From contig FREU01000002.1 in the NCBI GenBank assembly GCA_900143615.1, positions 786,663-850,662 on the forward strand: a DNA stretch of 64,000 bases. The letters are read 5' to 3'. Each line of letters starts with the position of its first letter. Position 1 is the stretch's first letter. The notes beneath the pieces were generated by a model. That model was not told where the DNA came from. It worked only from the letters and a program-made list of their open reading frames with translations, and ran no database searches. Both the position numbers and the translations under genes were made by a program. This stretch comes from Rhodobacteraceae bacterium Alg231-30 (lineage in GTDB: Bacteria; Pseudomonadota; Alphaproteobacteria; Rhodobacterales; Rhodobacteraceae). Positions 10,715 through 19,547 of the stretch are shown here, in pieces.

Positions 10715-11711
10715 GGTGCCTCAAAGCTTGAAGTTTTTCAAATGTTGGCTCTGGCAGCGTTTCTTTTAACAAGCCCGCAACCGGTATCAGAGCTGGATGA
10801 TCGAGGTTTCGCATGAGGTGTTGATATACCCTTGGGATCAAATCCACATACTGAGATTTGCCCATTTCCTTTGAAAGGCGCGCAAAAATGCCCAAGATAC
10901 GTAGGTTTCGTTGCGCACCCATAACGGCATATGCCGCTTCAAAAGATTTTTTGCGCGCCCCAATTTTTTCTTGGTAGTACGTTTTTGTTGCGGCAACAAT
11001 ATGATCAGGAACATTCCGCCGCGCGTCCTCAAGAAGGGACACAAGATCATAGACAGGGTCTGCCAGCACTGCGTCTTGGAAGTCTAAAAGACCAACCTGC
11101 TGGTGTCCTTCACGCTCTTCCAACCAAATTAAATTTTCGGCGTGATAGTCCCGCAGAGCCAACACCGATTTCTCAGTAAGATGTTGTGTCAGGATGTCGA
11201 CAAATATCGTGGAGAAATCTTCATATCCGCGACGCCAATCGCATTCTTCTCCCCCAAGATACCACTGGAAGGCGAGATCCGTCATCTGCGTCATATTATG
11301 CGGGTCGAAAACAACTACATTTGGAAGAGAGTCCTGTCGTTGAATATGCACCAAGACATCTACCGCAGCAAAATAGAGCCTTTGCTCGAATGCGGGTTTC
11401 TTTTTCACAATCCGCGCATACAAATCATCGCCCAAATCTTCGAGTAGCAGAAGTCCGGCACGTTCGTCAGCAGAATAGACTTCTGGCGCTGACAGCCCAA
11501 TTTTTGATAGGTAATTGGCAATCTCAACAAACGGATGAACATCTTCTCCCCGCTTAGGGTCAGCATCCATCAGAACCGCATGACCCAGTGCCGGATCAAT
11601 CAACCGTTCATACCGCCGATTGGATGCATCGCCTGTAATTACGTGCCGTTCTGCTCCATCCCAACCGGCTTTGCTCAAAAACCCTTCGATGAGAGCCGTG
11701 CGAGTATTCAT
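10707..11711 (-). CDS. AmgK-like sugar kinase (N-acetylmuramate/N-acetylglucosamine anomeric kinase)
   Basis: APH-fold kinase of 334 aa. It has GDASNRRYERL near the N-terminus, the catalytic loop LRDYHAENLIW and the metal-binding segment LLDFQDAVLADPVYDL, as in AmgK proteins, which phosphorylate MurNAc/GlcNAc at the anomeric carbon for cell-wall recycling. A longer reading from 11756 exists, but ATG at 11711 overlaps the tsaE TGA as ATGA and begins the conserved NTRTALIEGFL segment, so I prefer it. It overlaps the MurU-like gene by 8 bases, so the two are probably translated together. Confidence 0.87.
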   Translation of the reverse strand: MNTRTALIEGFLSKAGWDGAERHVITGDASNRRYERLIDPALGHAVLMDADPKRGEDVHPFVEIANYLSKIGLSAPEVYSADERAGLLLLEDLGDDLYARIVKKKPAFEQRLYFAAVDVLVHIQRQDSLPNVVVFDPHNMTQMTDLAFQWYLGGEECDWRRGYEDFSTIFVDILTQHLTEKSVLALRDYHAENLIWLEEREGHQQVGLLDFQDAVLADPVYDLVSLLEDARRNVPDHIVAATKTYYQEKIGARKKSFEAAYAVMGAQRNLRILGIFARLSKEMGKSQYVDLIPRVYQHLMRNLDHPALIPVAGLLKETLPEPTFEKLQALRHHD

Positions 11712-12181
11712 GCCAAAAGCCCTCTCGTGATCTCGTCCCATCGCGCAGAGCGCCACGAGATTACCAAATTTCGGTGGCCGGCTTTGGCATGCATCGCAAA
11801 CGACATAGTCAGGGCCGTATTAGGTCTGAGTTCAGCCAAACGGTCCGGCCACTCTATGAGACAAATTGCATCCTCAAAGGCATCCAACAGACCCAGCTCA
11901 ATCACTTCGTCTGGAGAGTTCAAACGGTATAAGTCAGCGTGCCAGACTTCACCCTTTTCAGTGTCATACTGCTGAACCAAGGTAAATGTTGGCGAAGGCA
12001 CGTCTTCTGGCACCTGCAGGATCGACTGGATCAAACCGCGGGCAAAATGGGTTTTCCCGGCACCAATATCACCTTCAAGTAGCAACGTATCACCAGGCTC
12101 AAGCAATTCAGCAAACCTGCGGGCAAGTTCACTGGTGTCTTCAGGGGTTGGCAGGCTTAAACTGAAAGTTTTGTTCGTCAT
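11708..12181 (-). CDS. tsaE: TsaE, ATPase of the tRNA t6A modification complex
   Basis: Small P-loop ATPase of 157 aa needed for N6-threonylcarbamoyladenosine at position 37 of ANN-decoding tRNAs, working with TsaB, TsaC and TsaD. The Walker A is GDIGAGKTHFARG and the SPTFTLVQQY segment follows, both typical of the family. tsaD is also in this window at 27406. It opens a run tsaE - kinase - nucleotidyltransferase - addB - addA, with a 4-base overlap to the kinase, and lies 61 bases after the PAS gene. Confidence 0.95.
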   Translation of the reverse strand: MTNKTFSLSLPTPEDTSELARRFAELLEPGDTLLLEGDIGAGKTHFARGLIQSILQVPEDVPSPTFTLVQQYDTEKGEVWHADLYRLNSPDEVIELGLLDAFEDAICLIEWPDRLAELRPNTALTMSFAMHAKAGHRNLVISWRSARWDEITRGLLA

Positions 12182-12242
12182 GCGCCATCATTACAACGCC
12201 AGCGACCACCTGCAAGTTGGATCACCTAGGATCGTGTTCCAT

Positions 12243-13748
12243 CTAGGCAGAAAGCCCCGTTTTTGAAAACGATGGTCGTTCGTCAAACCGGACAAGTATG
12301 GCGCCACCCAGTACTGGCGACACCCGGACGCCAACCACTTGACCGGACTTTAGGACAACTTCGTCGCTCCATTGCAAACGCTCTGCATCTTTTGAGACTG
12401 TTTGCTTTAGTCGGTCCCAGACCTCGGTTTCTGTGCTGGCGGCTCGCCATACGAGAAGCGCATCCCGTAAGCCATAGTCGCCAAGAGCTTCCTCGGGATC
12501 GCTAGTCCATAATTCGCAGTAGGCTTGATTGCACAATGCCACTTTGCCAGACGCTGAAAACAAAACCAGCCCAGAGTCCAAAGTGTCCAAAACAGACTGA
12601 CTCAATTCAATTTCCGCGCGGAAATGGCGCGTTAAAGAAATTTCAGCGCTGATGTCTTCAAACAAAAAAGCAATTGCACCATCAGGATGAGGTCGGCCAG
12701 AAACTCGGTAGGTCAAGCCTGACGGCAGCGTCCATGTCTCTGCGTATCTCCCATCAGATGCCGCAATAACCAAATCGGCGATTTGCTCACGCCAGCTGGC
12801 ATAGCTTTTTGGCTCCGGCATAACCCGACTGTCACGCATCCGGTCAAAAAAGGACAGCACGCTTGGTCTAGAAGATAAGAACTCCGCGGGTAACGTGGTC
12901 AAATCAATAAGCGCTGGATTGAACAGTGCCAATTGCCGGTCCTTGTCGAAAATCGCGAGACCAATTGACAACTGTGCAAAGGTTTTTGTGAGTGTTTGCA
13001 CAAAATTTCTTTGTGCAATTTCTGCCCTGACAATCGCATCCGCGTCTGTCGCGTAAAACACTGTCTCCTCGTTGACTGTATAGGTTTTTACATCAAACCA
13101 AAATGTCTCGCTCTTCTCAGGATGGCTAACCCCTGTTCGAACCGTTTCCTTATCTCGGTACAACCCGCCAATATCAAAAATTGGCTTTTGCCCAAGAGGT
13201 TCCCCATACCCAAGTTTTTCTGAAAAAATTTGATATGCTAAGTTGTGCCAAACCAGCCGGTTTTCTGCATCAGTCTTCCAAATTGGATAAGGCGCATCTA
13301 AAACTACCTGTTTTGAAATAATCTCGGATTGGGTCTGCGCGTAAGAGTTACATTCGACGGAAACTCTGGCGGTGTCACCCCATTGATCGATCGTTATGGT
13401 GGCAGGATCGTCATCGTCATAGGATTCCAAGACAAGCATGTTTTGCGCTTCAAACGAACCTTGGCGTGCCGGAAAATCTGGAAACCGCCGCGACAGGATC
13501 TGATGAAGGGAATCCCAAAAAAGATCACCAGAACCTTGGCATAATTTCAACGCAGGTCGATTGGCATCAACAAGGACCCCTGCTCGAAACAGAAAGATCG
13601 CCGTAGTTTTTTCATCATTTCTGGAAACACGGACACTTTGTTTTTTGGACCCAGTCCAAACCGAAGATAAAATGTACAGCAACACTCCGGCGATCGCACC
13701 ACTCAGCGCGGCGGTCTGAAAATATTGAAGTGCTGTGGCATTAAGCAT
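12243..13748 (-). CDS. DivL-like PAS-domain protein lacking a histidine kinase domain
   Basis: 501 aa with an N-terminal membrane segment (about residues 10-30), then several PAS-like blocks: about 140-235 (PYPIWKTDAENRLVWHN), 250-360 (AIFDKDRQLALFNPAL) and 390-490 (DSGLVLFSASGKVALCN). The protein ends there: no H-box, N-, G1 or G2 box follows. The stretch RMRDSRVMPEPKSYASWR and the location just before tsaE recall DivL of Caulobacter, a pseudokinase controlling the CckA pathway. ATG at 13748 follows a GGAGG Shine-Dalgarno. It starts 81 bases after regB in the same direction. The DivL link is from memory and unverified; a membrane PAS sensor with another partner is the alternative. Confidence 0.75.
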   Translation of the reverse strand: MLNATALQYFQTAALSGAIAGVLLYILSSVWTGSKKQSVRVSRNDEKTTAIFLFRAGVLVDANRPALKLCQGSGDLFWDSLHQILSRRFPDFPARQGSFEAQNMLVLESYDDDDPATITIDQWGDTARVSVECNSYAQTQSEIISKQVVLDAPYPIWKTDAENRLVWHNLAYQIFSEKLGYGEPLGQKPIFDIGGLYRDKETVRTGVSHPEKSETFWFDVKTYTVNEETVFYATDADAIVRAEIAQRNFVQTLTKTFAQLSIGLAIFDKDRQLALFNPALIDLTTLPAEFLSSRPSVLSFFDRMRDSRVMPEPKSYASWREQIADLVIAASDGRYAETWTLPSGLTYRVSGRPHPDGAIAFLFEDISAEISLTRHFRAEIELSQSVLDTLDSGLVLFSASGKVALCNQAYCELWTSDPEEALGDYGLRDALLVWRAASTETEVWDRLKQTVSKDAERLQWSDEVVLKSGQVVGVRVSPVLGGAILVRFDERPSFSKTGLSA

Positions 13749-13829
13749 CAGAGCGCCTCCAGGTGTTTCGCAACAAGTGTTAACATTGCTCTCACGTGGT
13801 TAACAGCGAGTAAACTTTCAACACTTCAA

Positions 13830-15215
13830 CTATGACGTGATCTGCGGATTGTTTCCAAGTGGTGTTTTGTTTTTGATAGACTTTGCGTCAATTTTCTCAC
13901 GTGCCCAAACCACTTCGACGATGGCGCCAGATCTCGAAGGCTGTCCCGCTTCACGAGAAAAATCGCCTGATCCATTCGCAAAATTCAATTCTGCTCCAGT
14001 CCGCTCCAACAGCGTCTTCGCAATAAACAAACCAAGGCCCATACCTTCGTATCCTGGGCGTTGTTTGCGGTCCCTTTCCGATTTGCGCTTACGCACAAAA
14101 GGATCACCTATTCGACCAATGAGATGTGGTGGATAGCCTCTTCCATCATCCATAATTCGAACGGAAATTGTCTGATCATTCCACTCGGATTCCACCCACA
14201 CGGTACTTGCTGCAAAATCGACCGCATTCTGCACAAGGTTTCTTAAACCGTGAATAATCTCCGGGCGACGCGTTATTTCCGGCCCATGAACTACATCAAA
14301 ATGTTCAAACATAATATGTTTTCCACGGTCCATATGCGGTTCGGCAGCTTCCTCGATGACCGTCGAAAGAGGCGCCTTGCGAATATGAAGGTCTTCTTTT
14401 CCCGCCCGTCCCATTGATTGCATAATGTCCCGACAACGGTCTGCTTGCTCACGGATCAATGCCGCGTCTTCTTGCAATTCGGGACGGTCGTCCAACTCTT
14501 CCATAAGCTCAGCACTGGTCAGTTTAATTGTCGCCAAAGGCGTGCCCAACTCATGCGCGGCGGCGGCAACAACACCGCCAAGGTCCGTCAATTTTTGTTC
14601 GCGAGACAGCGCCATTTGGGTCGCCGCCAAGGCTTGCGCCATCGAGGACATCTCGGACACAACTTTTCGCGAATATATTGAAGAAAACAGGATCGCGATC
14701 ACAATGGCCGCCCAGTTACCAAAAAGAAAGACATCCGGAATGCGCAGCAAGAAATATTGCGACGTGCGAAGTGGCAAATAGAACTCTAATAGCAGCGTCA
14801 CAGCGAGGATCGCGAGCGACGCAATCACGACGGTGGACCGTACAGAGAGAACTGCTGCGGAAATAGTTACCGGGCCTGCCATCAAAAACGAAAACGGGTT
14901 GTTTAACCCGCCGGTTAAAAACAATAAAAACCCCAATTGAACCACATCAAACAGGATCATGAAACTGTTCTCAGTTTCGCTGAGTAGTTTGTTCTCAGGG
15001 AAGACAAAAATAGCGATCAAGTTGCCAATCACAGACACGCCAACCGCGAGATAACATAGCCCATATTCAAGCTGGAGACCGAACCCGAATTGAGCGACCA
15101 GTAGCGCCGCTGTTTGACCGCAAATCGCGATCCATCTGACAAGGATAATCGTACGAAGACGTATCCAATTACTACGCCGTTCAACTGAGAGCAATTCCGC
15201 CGACATATCCGTCAT
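13830..15215 (-). CDS. regB: RegB/PrrB redox-sensing histidine kinase
   Basis: Membrane histidine kinase that, with RegA, adjusts energy metabolism (respiration, carbon and nitrogen fixation, photosynthesis where present) to redox state. About six hydrophobic segments fill residues 20-180. The quinone-sensing motif GGLNNPF is near residue 102, the phospho-acceptor is H221 in AAAAHELGTPLATIK, and the redox-active cysteine of the family corresponds to C261 in REQADRCRDI. The ATP-binding domain follows (NLVQNAVDFA, DDGRGYP, GMGLGLFI). ATG at 15215 has a GAGGAAAG Shine-Dalgarno and is preferred to a start at 15245. It diverges from senC. Confidence 0.95.
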   Translation of the reverse strand: MTDMSAELLSVERRSNWIRLRTIILVRWIAICGQTAALLVAQFGFGLQLEYGLCYLAVGVSVIGNLIAIFVFPENKLLSETENSFMILFDVVQLGFLLFLTGGLNNPFSFLMAGPVTISAAVLSVRSTVVIASLAILAVTLLLEFYLPLRTSQYFLLRIPDVFLFGNWAAIVIAILFSSIYSRKVVSEMSSMAQALAATQMALSREQKLTDLGGVVAAAAHELGTPLATIKLTSAELMEELDDRPELQEDAALIREQADRCRDIMQSMGRAGKEDLHIRKAPLSTVIEEAAEPHMDRGKHIMFEHFDVVHGPEITRRPEIIHGLRNLVQNAVDFAASTVWVESEWNDQTISVRIMDDGRGYPPHLIGRIGDPFVRKRKSERDRKQRPGYEGMGLGLFIAKTLLERTGAELNFANGSGDFSREAGQPSRSGAIVEVVWAREKIDAKSIKNKTPLGNNPQITS

Positions 15216-15301
15216 TAGGGGGCTTTCCTCTTGTTTCCTGTGCACAAATTGTTAGCTGTGTCGCAACTGTCTTTCAACTCGTGCATCTTAGAGGTTCCAT
15301 T

Positions 15302-15928
15302 ATGGTTCGTACCGCCGCCGTTATTGCAGTGTTTGCCGCTATTTTCGCTTTGGCAGGCATCTGGTTTGTTTCTCGTGACACTGAAGCTGGTGATCAATTT
15401 GCGCAGTGCCGTCAAGGCCAAGTTGCTGGTGGAACAGCTGCGATCGGCGGACCCTTCGAGTTGGTTGACCACAACGGCAATACAGTCACAGACGAAGATG
15501 TTCTGAATGTACCTACGTTGCTTTATTTCGGCTACACTTACTGCCCCGATATCTGCCCATTGGATGTTACTCGAAACGTTGAAGCAATCGACCTGCTGGA
15601 CGAAGCGGGCAAGGAAATCCAACCTGTCTTTATAACAATCGACCCAGAGCGTGACACGCAGGAAATCATGCAGAGCTATGTCGAATATATGCACCCGCGC
15701 ATGCTTGGTCTTTCCGGCACACCCGAGCAGGTAAAAGCCGCAAGCCAAGCCTACCGAACCTACTACAAGAAACAGGAATCAGAGCACGGCGATGATTTCT
15801 ATCTGGTTGATCACTCGACATTTTCTTACCTGACACTGCCGGGGCATGGGTTTGTGGAATTCTTCCGGCGTGACTTGTCGCCTGAAGCTATGGCGGAGCA
15901 AATCGGTTGTTTCGTGGACAATATGTGA
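15302..15928 (+). CDS. SenC/PrrC, Sco1-family copper protein
   Basis: Membrane-anchored Sco-family protein of 208 aa. It has an N-terminal hydrophobic anchor (residues 4-23), the copper-binding CxxxC with C81 and C85 (YTYCPDICPLDVT), and the third ligand histidine in VDHSTFSYL. The family delivers copper to cytochrome oxidase and, in Rhodobacter, affects signalling through RegB/PrrB. ATG at 15302 follows an AGAGG-type site and is preferred to a start at 15281. It is encoded divergently from regB and 69 bases before regA, the usual reg-locus order. Confidence 0.93.
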   Translation: MVRTAAVIAVFAAIFALAGIWFVSRDTEAGDQFAQCRQGQVAGGTAAIGGPFELVDHNGNTVTDEDVLNVPTLLYFGYTYCPDICPLDVTRNVEAIDLLDEAGKEIQPVFITIDPERDTQEIMQSYVEYMHPRMLGLSGTPEQVKAASQAYRTYYKKQESEHGDDFYLVDHSTFSYLTLPGHGFVEFFRRDLSPEAMAEQIGCFVDNM

Positions 15929-15997
15929 TCCGTCGCAAATTTGACCGAGTAACACACTCAAGCTAATACTGGAAAAAATAGCTGAAAGGGCTGGCAT

Positions 15998-16552
15998 ATG
16001 GCGGAACTTGACCCGTTGGAAATCGGACCAGATAAAACACTGCTTCTGGTCGATGACGACGAGCCGTTTTTGCGGCGTCTGGCCAAAGCTATGGAGAAAC
16101 GCGGCTTTGAGGTGGAAACCGCATTGTCGGTGGCAGGTGGCAAAGCCATCGCCACAGCGAGACCACCTGCTTATGCCGTGATCGATCTACGTTTAGAGGA
16201 TGGCAGCGGCTTGGATGTCGTTGAAGTTCTTAGAGAAAAACGTGAAGATGCGCGGATCGTCGTTCTGACTGGATACGGCGCAATTGCCACCGCTGTGGCG
16301 GCTGTGAAAATTGGCGCGACCGATTATCTATCTAAGCCAGCTGATGCGACAGACGTCATGAATGCGCTGTTGAGCACCGGAGATGAGCTGCCGCCGCCAC
16401 CGGAAAACCCGATGAGTGCGGACCGTGTTCGTTGGGAGCATATCCAGCGCGTTTATGAGCTGTGTGATCGCAACGTGAGCGAAACTGCGCGGCGTTTGAA
16501 CATGCACCGCCGGACATTGCAGCGCATTTTGGCCAAGCGGAGCCCGCGTTAA
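15998..16552 (+). CDS. regA: RegA/PrrA/ActR response regulator
   Basis: Global redox response regulator of 184 aa. The receiver domain has the acidic pocket VDDDE (D19-D21), the phosphorylation site D63 (VIDLRLEDGSG) and the conserved lysine in YLSKPA. A proline-rich linker (ELPPPPENP) leads to a Fis-type helix-turn-helix at the C-terminus (ETARRLNMHRRTLQRIL), which is nearly invariant in RegA orthologues. It is probably transcribed with senC and ends at a clear terminator. Cognate kinase: RegB at 13830. Confidence 0.96.
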   Translation: MAELDPLEIGPDKTLLLVDDDEPFLRRLAKAMEKRGFEVETALSVAGGKAIATARPPAYAVIDLRLEDGSGLDVVEVLREKREDARIVVLTGYGAIATAVAAVKIGATDYLSKPADATDVMNALLSTGDELPPPPENPMSADRVRWEHIQRVYELCDRNVSETARRLNMHRRTLQRILAKRSPR

Positions 16553-16654
16553 GGTTTAGACATTCCGGCCAATTTGGCCTGTCTGTAACGCGTCGGTATT
16601 ACCTCGGTATCGCGACGGTGCCAAGATCCGAGAATTGACGTTAACAAATAGAAT

Positions 16655-16681
16655 GACCCGGACGCTCGTCCGGGTCTTTTT
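16655..16681 (+). terminator. Rho-independent terminator after regA
   Basis: A perfect 9-bp stem GACCCGGAC / GTCCGGGTC with loop GCTC is followed by five T on the plus strand. It closes the senC-regA unit about 100 bases after the regA stop and lies between convergent genes. Confidence 0.88.
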
Positions 16682-16702
16682 AGTTCCAATATCGCTTTGC
16701 CG

Positions 16703-17749
16703 TTAGGCTGCTTTGGCGAGCAACATGTCGTTGACTGTCGAGGTGGCAATCGCATCTGGGCTGCAATCAGTTTGGGCTGCGCGGGTCAATATCCTATCCA
16801 GCGTTGCGTCCAGCGCGACCAGCTTGTCAGCAACCCAATCCTGTTGATTATCAATCGCCAGAATCTCGGTAGCGACGTTGATGATGCCGCCGCCATTGGC
16901 GACAAAATCAGGCGCATACAAAATACCGCGCTCATGCAGTCGCGCGCCGTCGTCAGCAGTGGCCAGCTGATTGTTGGCACCACCTGCGACAACGGCCACA
17001 TTGAGCGCCGCAATGGTATCTGCATTGAGAATGGCGCCAATAGCGCAAGGCGCGAAGATATCGGCCTGCACCGTCATGATGCCAGCAACCGAAGCAGTCT
17101 CGGCGTTAAAGGCCGTTTTGGCCTGCGCCACACGGTCCGCATCAATGTCAGACACAATCAACTTGGCACCAGCGCCGTGCAACAGGCTGCACAGATGCGC
17201 GCCTACATGGCCCAAACCTTGAACAGCAACTCGGCGGCCAGCAAGATCCGGTGTACCGAACCGATGACGCGCCGTGGTTTTGATCGCATTAAATATTCCG
17301 CGCGCCGTGACAGGCGAGGGGTCGCCCGATGCGTGGGGGCCATGCGGCAGTCCGGCGACAAATTTGGTTTCTTGCGCCATCAGGCTCATGTCTTGGGGGG
17401 ACATGCCCATGTCTTCGGCGGTCCAATACCGGCCCTGCAAGGTATCGATGGCACGGGCAAAGGCCAAAAGCTGTTGTGGTGTTTTCTGTGCGGCATCTCC
17501 GAGTATAACTGCCTTGCCACCGCCCAAGGGCAGACCAGCCGCGGCGTTTTTATACGTCATGCCTTCGCTCAGACGCAGCACATCGGTCAGGGCCTCTTGT
17601 TCGGACCCATAGGGACGCATGCGCAGGCCTCCGGCGGCAGGGCCAAGACGGGTGGAATGCACGGCAATAAAGCCCGTCAGATCAAGCGCTGCGTCATGGA
17701 TGCGTAAAACGGTTTCATGCGTGTCGGTGGCAACCTGAGTGATGTCCAT
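16703..17749 (-). CDS. Leucine/valine/phenylalanine-type amino acid dehydrogenase
   Basis: NAD-dependent oxidative deaminase of the Glu/Leu/Phe/Val dehydrogenase family, 348 aa from the chosen start, close to the length of leucine dehydrogenases. It has GPAAGGLRM, the catalytic-lysine segment AAAGLPLGGGKAVI, and the Rossmann motif VAVQGLGHVGAHL. ATG at 17749 follows an AAGGGA site; an in-frame extension to 17842 lacks family sequence and runs over the promoter region. An Lrp/AsnC regulator is encoded divergently 142 bases away, a common pairing for amino acid catabolic genes. The exact substrate (Leu, Val or Phe) cannot be set by eye. Confidence 0.88.
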   Translation of the reverse strand: MDITQVATDTHETVLRIHDAALDLTGFIAVHSTRLGPAAGGLRMRPYGSEQEALTDVLRLSEGMTYKNAAAGLPLGGGKAVILGDAAQKTPQQLLAFARAIDTLQGRYWTAEDMGMSPQDMSLMAQETKFVAGLPHGPHASGDPSPVTARGIFNAIKTTARHRFGTPDLAGRRVAVQGLGHVGAHLCSLLHGAGAKLIVSDIDADRVAQAKTAFNAETASVAGIMTVQADIFAPCAIGAILNADTIAALNVAVVAGGANNQLATADDGARLHERGILYAPDFVANGGGIINVATEILAIDNQQDWVADKLVALDATLDRILTRAAQTDCSPDAIATSTVNDMLLAKAA

Positions 17750-17890
17750 CGAGGGTCCCTTTGTAGTGGAGTTGCTGGTGGGAGGGGTTATGCCACAGGC
17801 CAAGGAGTGATTTCCGCCAAGTTTGCCTGCGCAGGCGAACAATGTTAGAGATTAAACGCAACTGGGTATCATGTTTTAGGGGTAATCGGC

Positions 17891-18349
17891 GTGGATAAGA
17901 TAGATCGCAAGATTCTGCGTGTGTTGCAAAGGGACGGACGTATGAAAATTGCCGATCTGGCTGAAGCTGTCGGATTGTCCGCAACCCCCTGTGCAAGGCG
18001 TCTTGAGCGGCTACAGACGGACGGTGTGATTACCGGCTATGGCGCGCGGGTGGATGCGCGCAAGGTTGGCTTGCCTGTGACGGTGTTTGTCTCTGTTGAG
18101 CTGGAAACACAGGGTGGCGTTGCGATGAGTGCATTTGAGCAATCTGTGCGCAATTTTGAGGAAGTGATGGAGTGTCATCTGATGACCGGATCACGCGATA
18201 TTCTGCTGCGTGTTGTGGTGGCGGATCTGCAAGCCTACGACTGGTTTTTGGAACACCGGCTGATGAAGGTGCACGGCATTCGCAATATGCGGTCGAACTT
18301 TGCGCTGCGCGCGATGGTGCAGCGAGATGCCTTGCCCGACACCGCCTGA
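17891..18349 (+). CDS. Lrp/AsnC-family transcriptional regulator
   Basis: 152 aa with an N-terminal winged helix-turn-helix (DRKILRVLQRDGRMKIADLAEAVGLSATPCARRLERL) and a C-terminal RAM ligand-binding domain. In the RAM part VMECHLMTGSRDILLRVV is typical. It probably controls the divergent amino acid dehydrogenase gene, and perhaps itself, in response to an amino acid. GTG at 17891 is the chosen start and begins the conserved MDKIDRKIL. Its 3' end faces the GNAT gene with only six bases between the stops. Confidence 0.93.
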   Translation: MDKIDRKILRVLQRDGRMKIADLAEAVGLSATPCARRLERLQTDGVITGYGARVDARKVGLPVTVFVSVELETQGGVAMSAFEQSVRNFEEVMECHLMTGSRDILLRVVVADLQAYDWFLEHRLMKVHGIRNMRSNFALRAMVQRDALPDTA

Positions 18350-18355
18350 CAGCCG

Positions 18356-18847
18356 CTAGAGATTGTAGCGTTTGCAGCGCTTATCAACCACCATGCCATT
18401 GTCCAAAACCACATCACGCACGATGTCATAATCTTCAAAGCCGCGGCTTTGGTAATAGGCCAACCCGCCCGAATTGTCGGCGCGAATGATGGCGCGTATC
18501 CAGCTAAACCCCAACCCACGGGCCGCTGTCTTGGTGGCTTCAAACAGTTTTGAGCCAACACCCAAGCCGGTCTGGCCGGTTTTCACATAAGTCCCGATTT
18601 CGCAGGCCTCCGGCGGCAACACGTCAACGCGCCCAATCCATTGAAACCCCAGAATATCACCAGCCTCGGTCTCAGCCACCTGCCACGCGGAATAGTCGGG
18701 ATCATTGAGCAACCAGCCCCCCAATGCTTCGCGGTCTAATTCTGTCGTCAACGCGGTTGTGCCACCCGCCGCAACAATGGTGTTCAACAAATCAGAAGCC
18801 TGGCGCAGGTCAGCCGCAGAGCCGGATCGAATAATCAGTTCAGTCAT
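18356..18847 (-). CDS. GNAT-family N-acetyltransferase
   Basis: Acetyl-CoA-dependent acetyltransferase of 163 aa. The acetyl-CoA binding loop appears as GQTGLGVGSKLFEAT, followed by a helix and ARGLGFSWIRAIIRADNSGGLAYYQSRGFEDY, the classical end of the GNAT fold. The substrate is not evident: amino acid detoxification, antibiotic-like amines or a ribosomal protein would all fit. It is convergent with the Lrp gene and stands alone, with the HD gene 43 bases behind it in the same direction. Confidence 0.85.
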   Translation of the reverse strand: MTELIIRSGSAADLRQASDLLNTIVAAGGTTALTTELDREALGGWLLNDPDYSAWQVAETEAGDILGFQWIGRVDVLPPEACEIGTYVKTGQTGLGVGSKLFEATKTAARGLGFSWIRAIIRADNSGGLAYYQSRGFEDYDIVRDVVLDNGMVVDKRCKRYNL

Positions 18848-18890
18848 AATACCACTCTTAAAATCAGTCTCTAATATAGCTTAAATCGAC

Positions 18891-19475
18891 TTATATCTGA
18901 GCCAACAACACCTCATGGCGGGCCGTAAAATCGATGCGCACATCCACCGGAGGGCGCAGATGAATTGAGAGGCCTTCAGTGAACTTGGGATCGGGGCGTC
19001 CAAAAAGTTTGTTGGCCTCAGACACGGAGAAGCCAGCGATCTGTGTGGCCTCCATCCATGCCGAGATTTTGTCAGCTTTTTTGATCTGCGCCTTGATGCG
19101 TTTGGGTGTGGCCGCTGGTAGCCCGAAACGGATGTGAATGGCGGCCGTCAGGCGATCATCCAAGGTGCCATAGTCTGGACCTATGGCGGCTTTGACCGGT
19201 GAAATCATATCGCCAATCACATATTCGGGCGCATCATGCAGGAGCGCGGCAAGGCGCCATTTGAGGGGGGCGTCGGGGTACATGCGGCCAAAAATCTCTT
19301 CGACCAGCAGCGAATGCTCCGCGACAGAATAGGCAAAATCACCCTGCGTTTGCCCGTTCCAACGCGCCACAAACGCCAAACCGTGGGCGATGTCTTCGAT
19401 TTCGATATCAACCGGTGTCGGATCTAGCAGGTCAAGCCTGCGACCGGAAAGCATGCGTTGCCAAGCTCGAGCCAT
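18891..19475 (-). CDS. HD-domain hydrolase, YfbR-like
   Basis: Putative metal-dependent phosphohydrolase of 194 aa. The metal ligands are visible as H in VAEHSLLVEE, HD in LLHDAPEYVIGD, and a distal D in KKADKIS. The pattern resembles YfbR-type 5'-deoxynucleotidases, but this protein is larger in its C-terminal part, so the substrate remains open. ATG at 19475 follows GAGGTC and begins a compact protein; an upstream in-frame start at 19535 adds 20 residues without recognisable sequence. Confidence 0.8.
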   Translation of the reverse strand: MARAWQRMLSGRRLDLLDPTPVDIEIEDIAHGLAFVARWNGQTQGDFAYSVAEHSLLVEEIFGRMYPDAPLKWRLAALLHDAPEYVIGDMISPVKAAIGPDYGTLDDRLTAAIHIRFGLPAATPKRIKAQIKKADKISAWMEATQIAGFSVSEANKLFGRPDPKFTEGLSIHLRPPVDVRIDFTARHEVLLAQI

Positions 19476-19547
19476 TGGCAGACCTCGTTCATTTTCTGTT
19501 GGAACTTGGTTAGCGACGAGACGTGCCCCGTGCAACGAATTTAAGCG

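Noticed and set aside
16697..17707. Open frame of 336 codons on the plus strand opposite the amino acid dehydrogenase
   Set aside because: No family sequence; it mirrors the conserved gene and carries no good start site.
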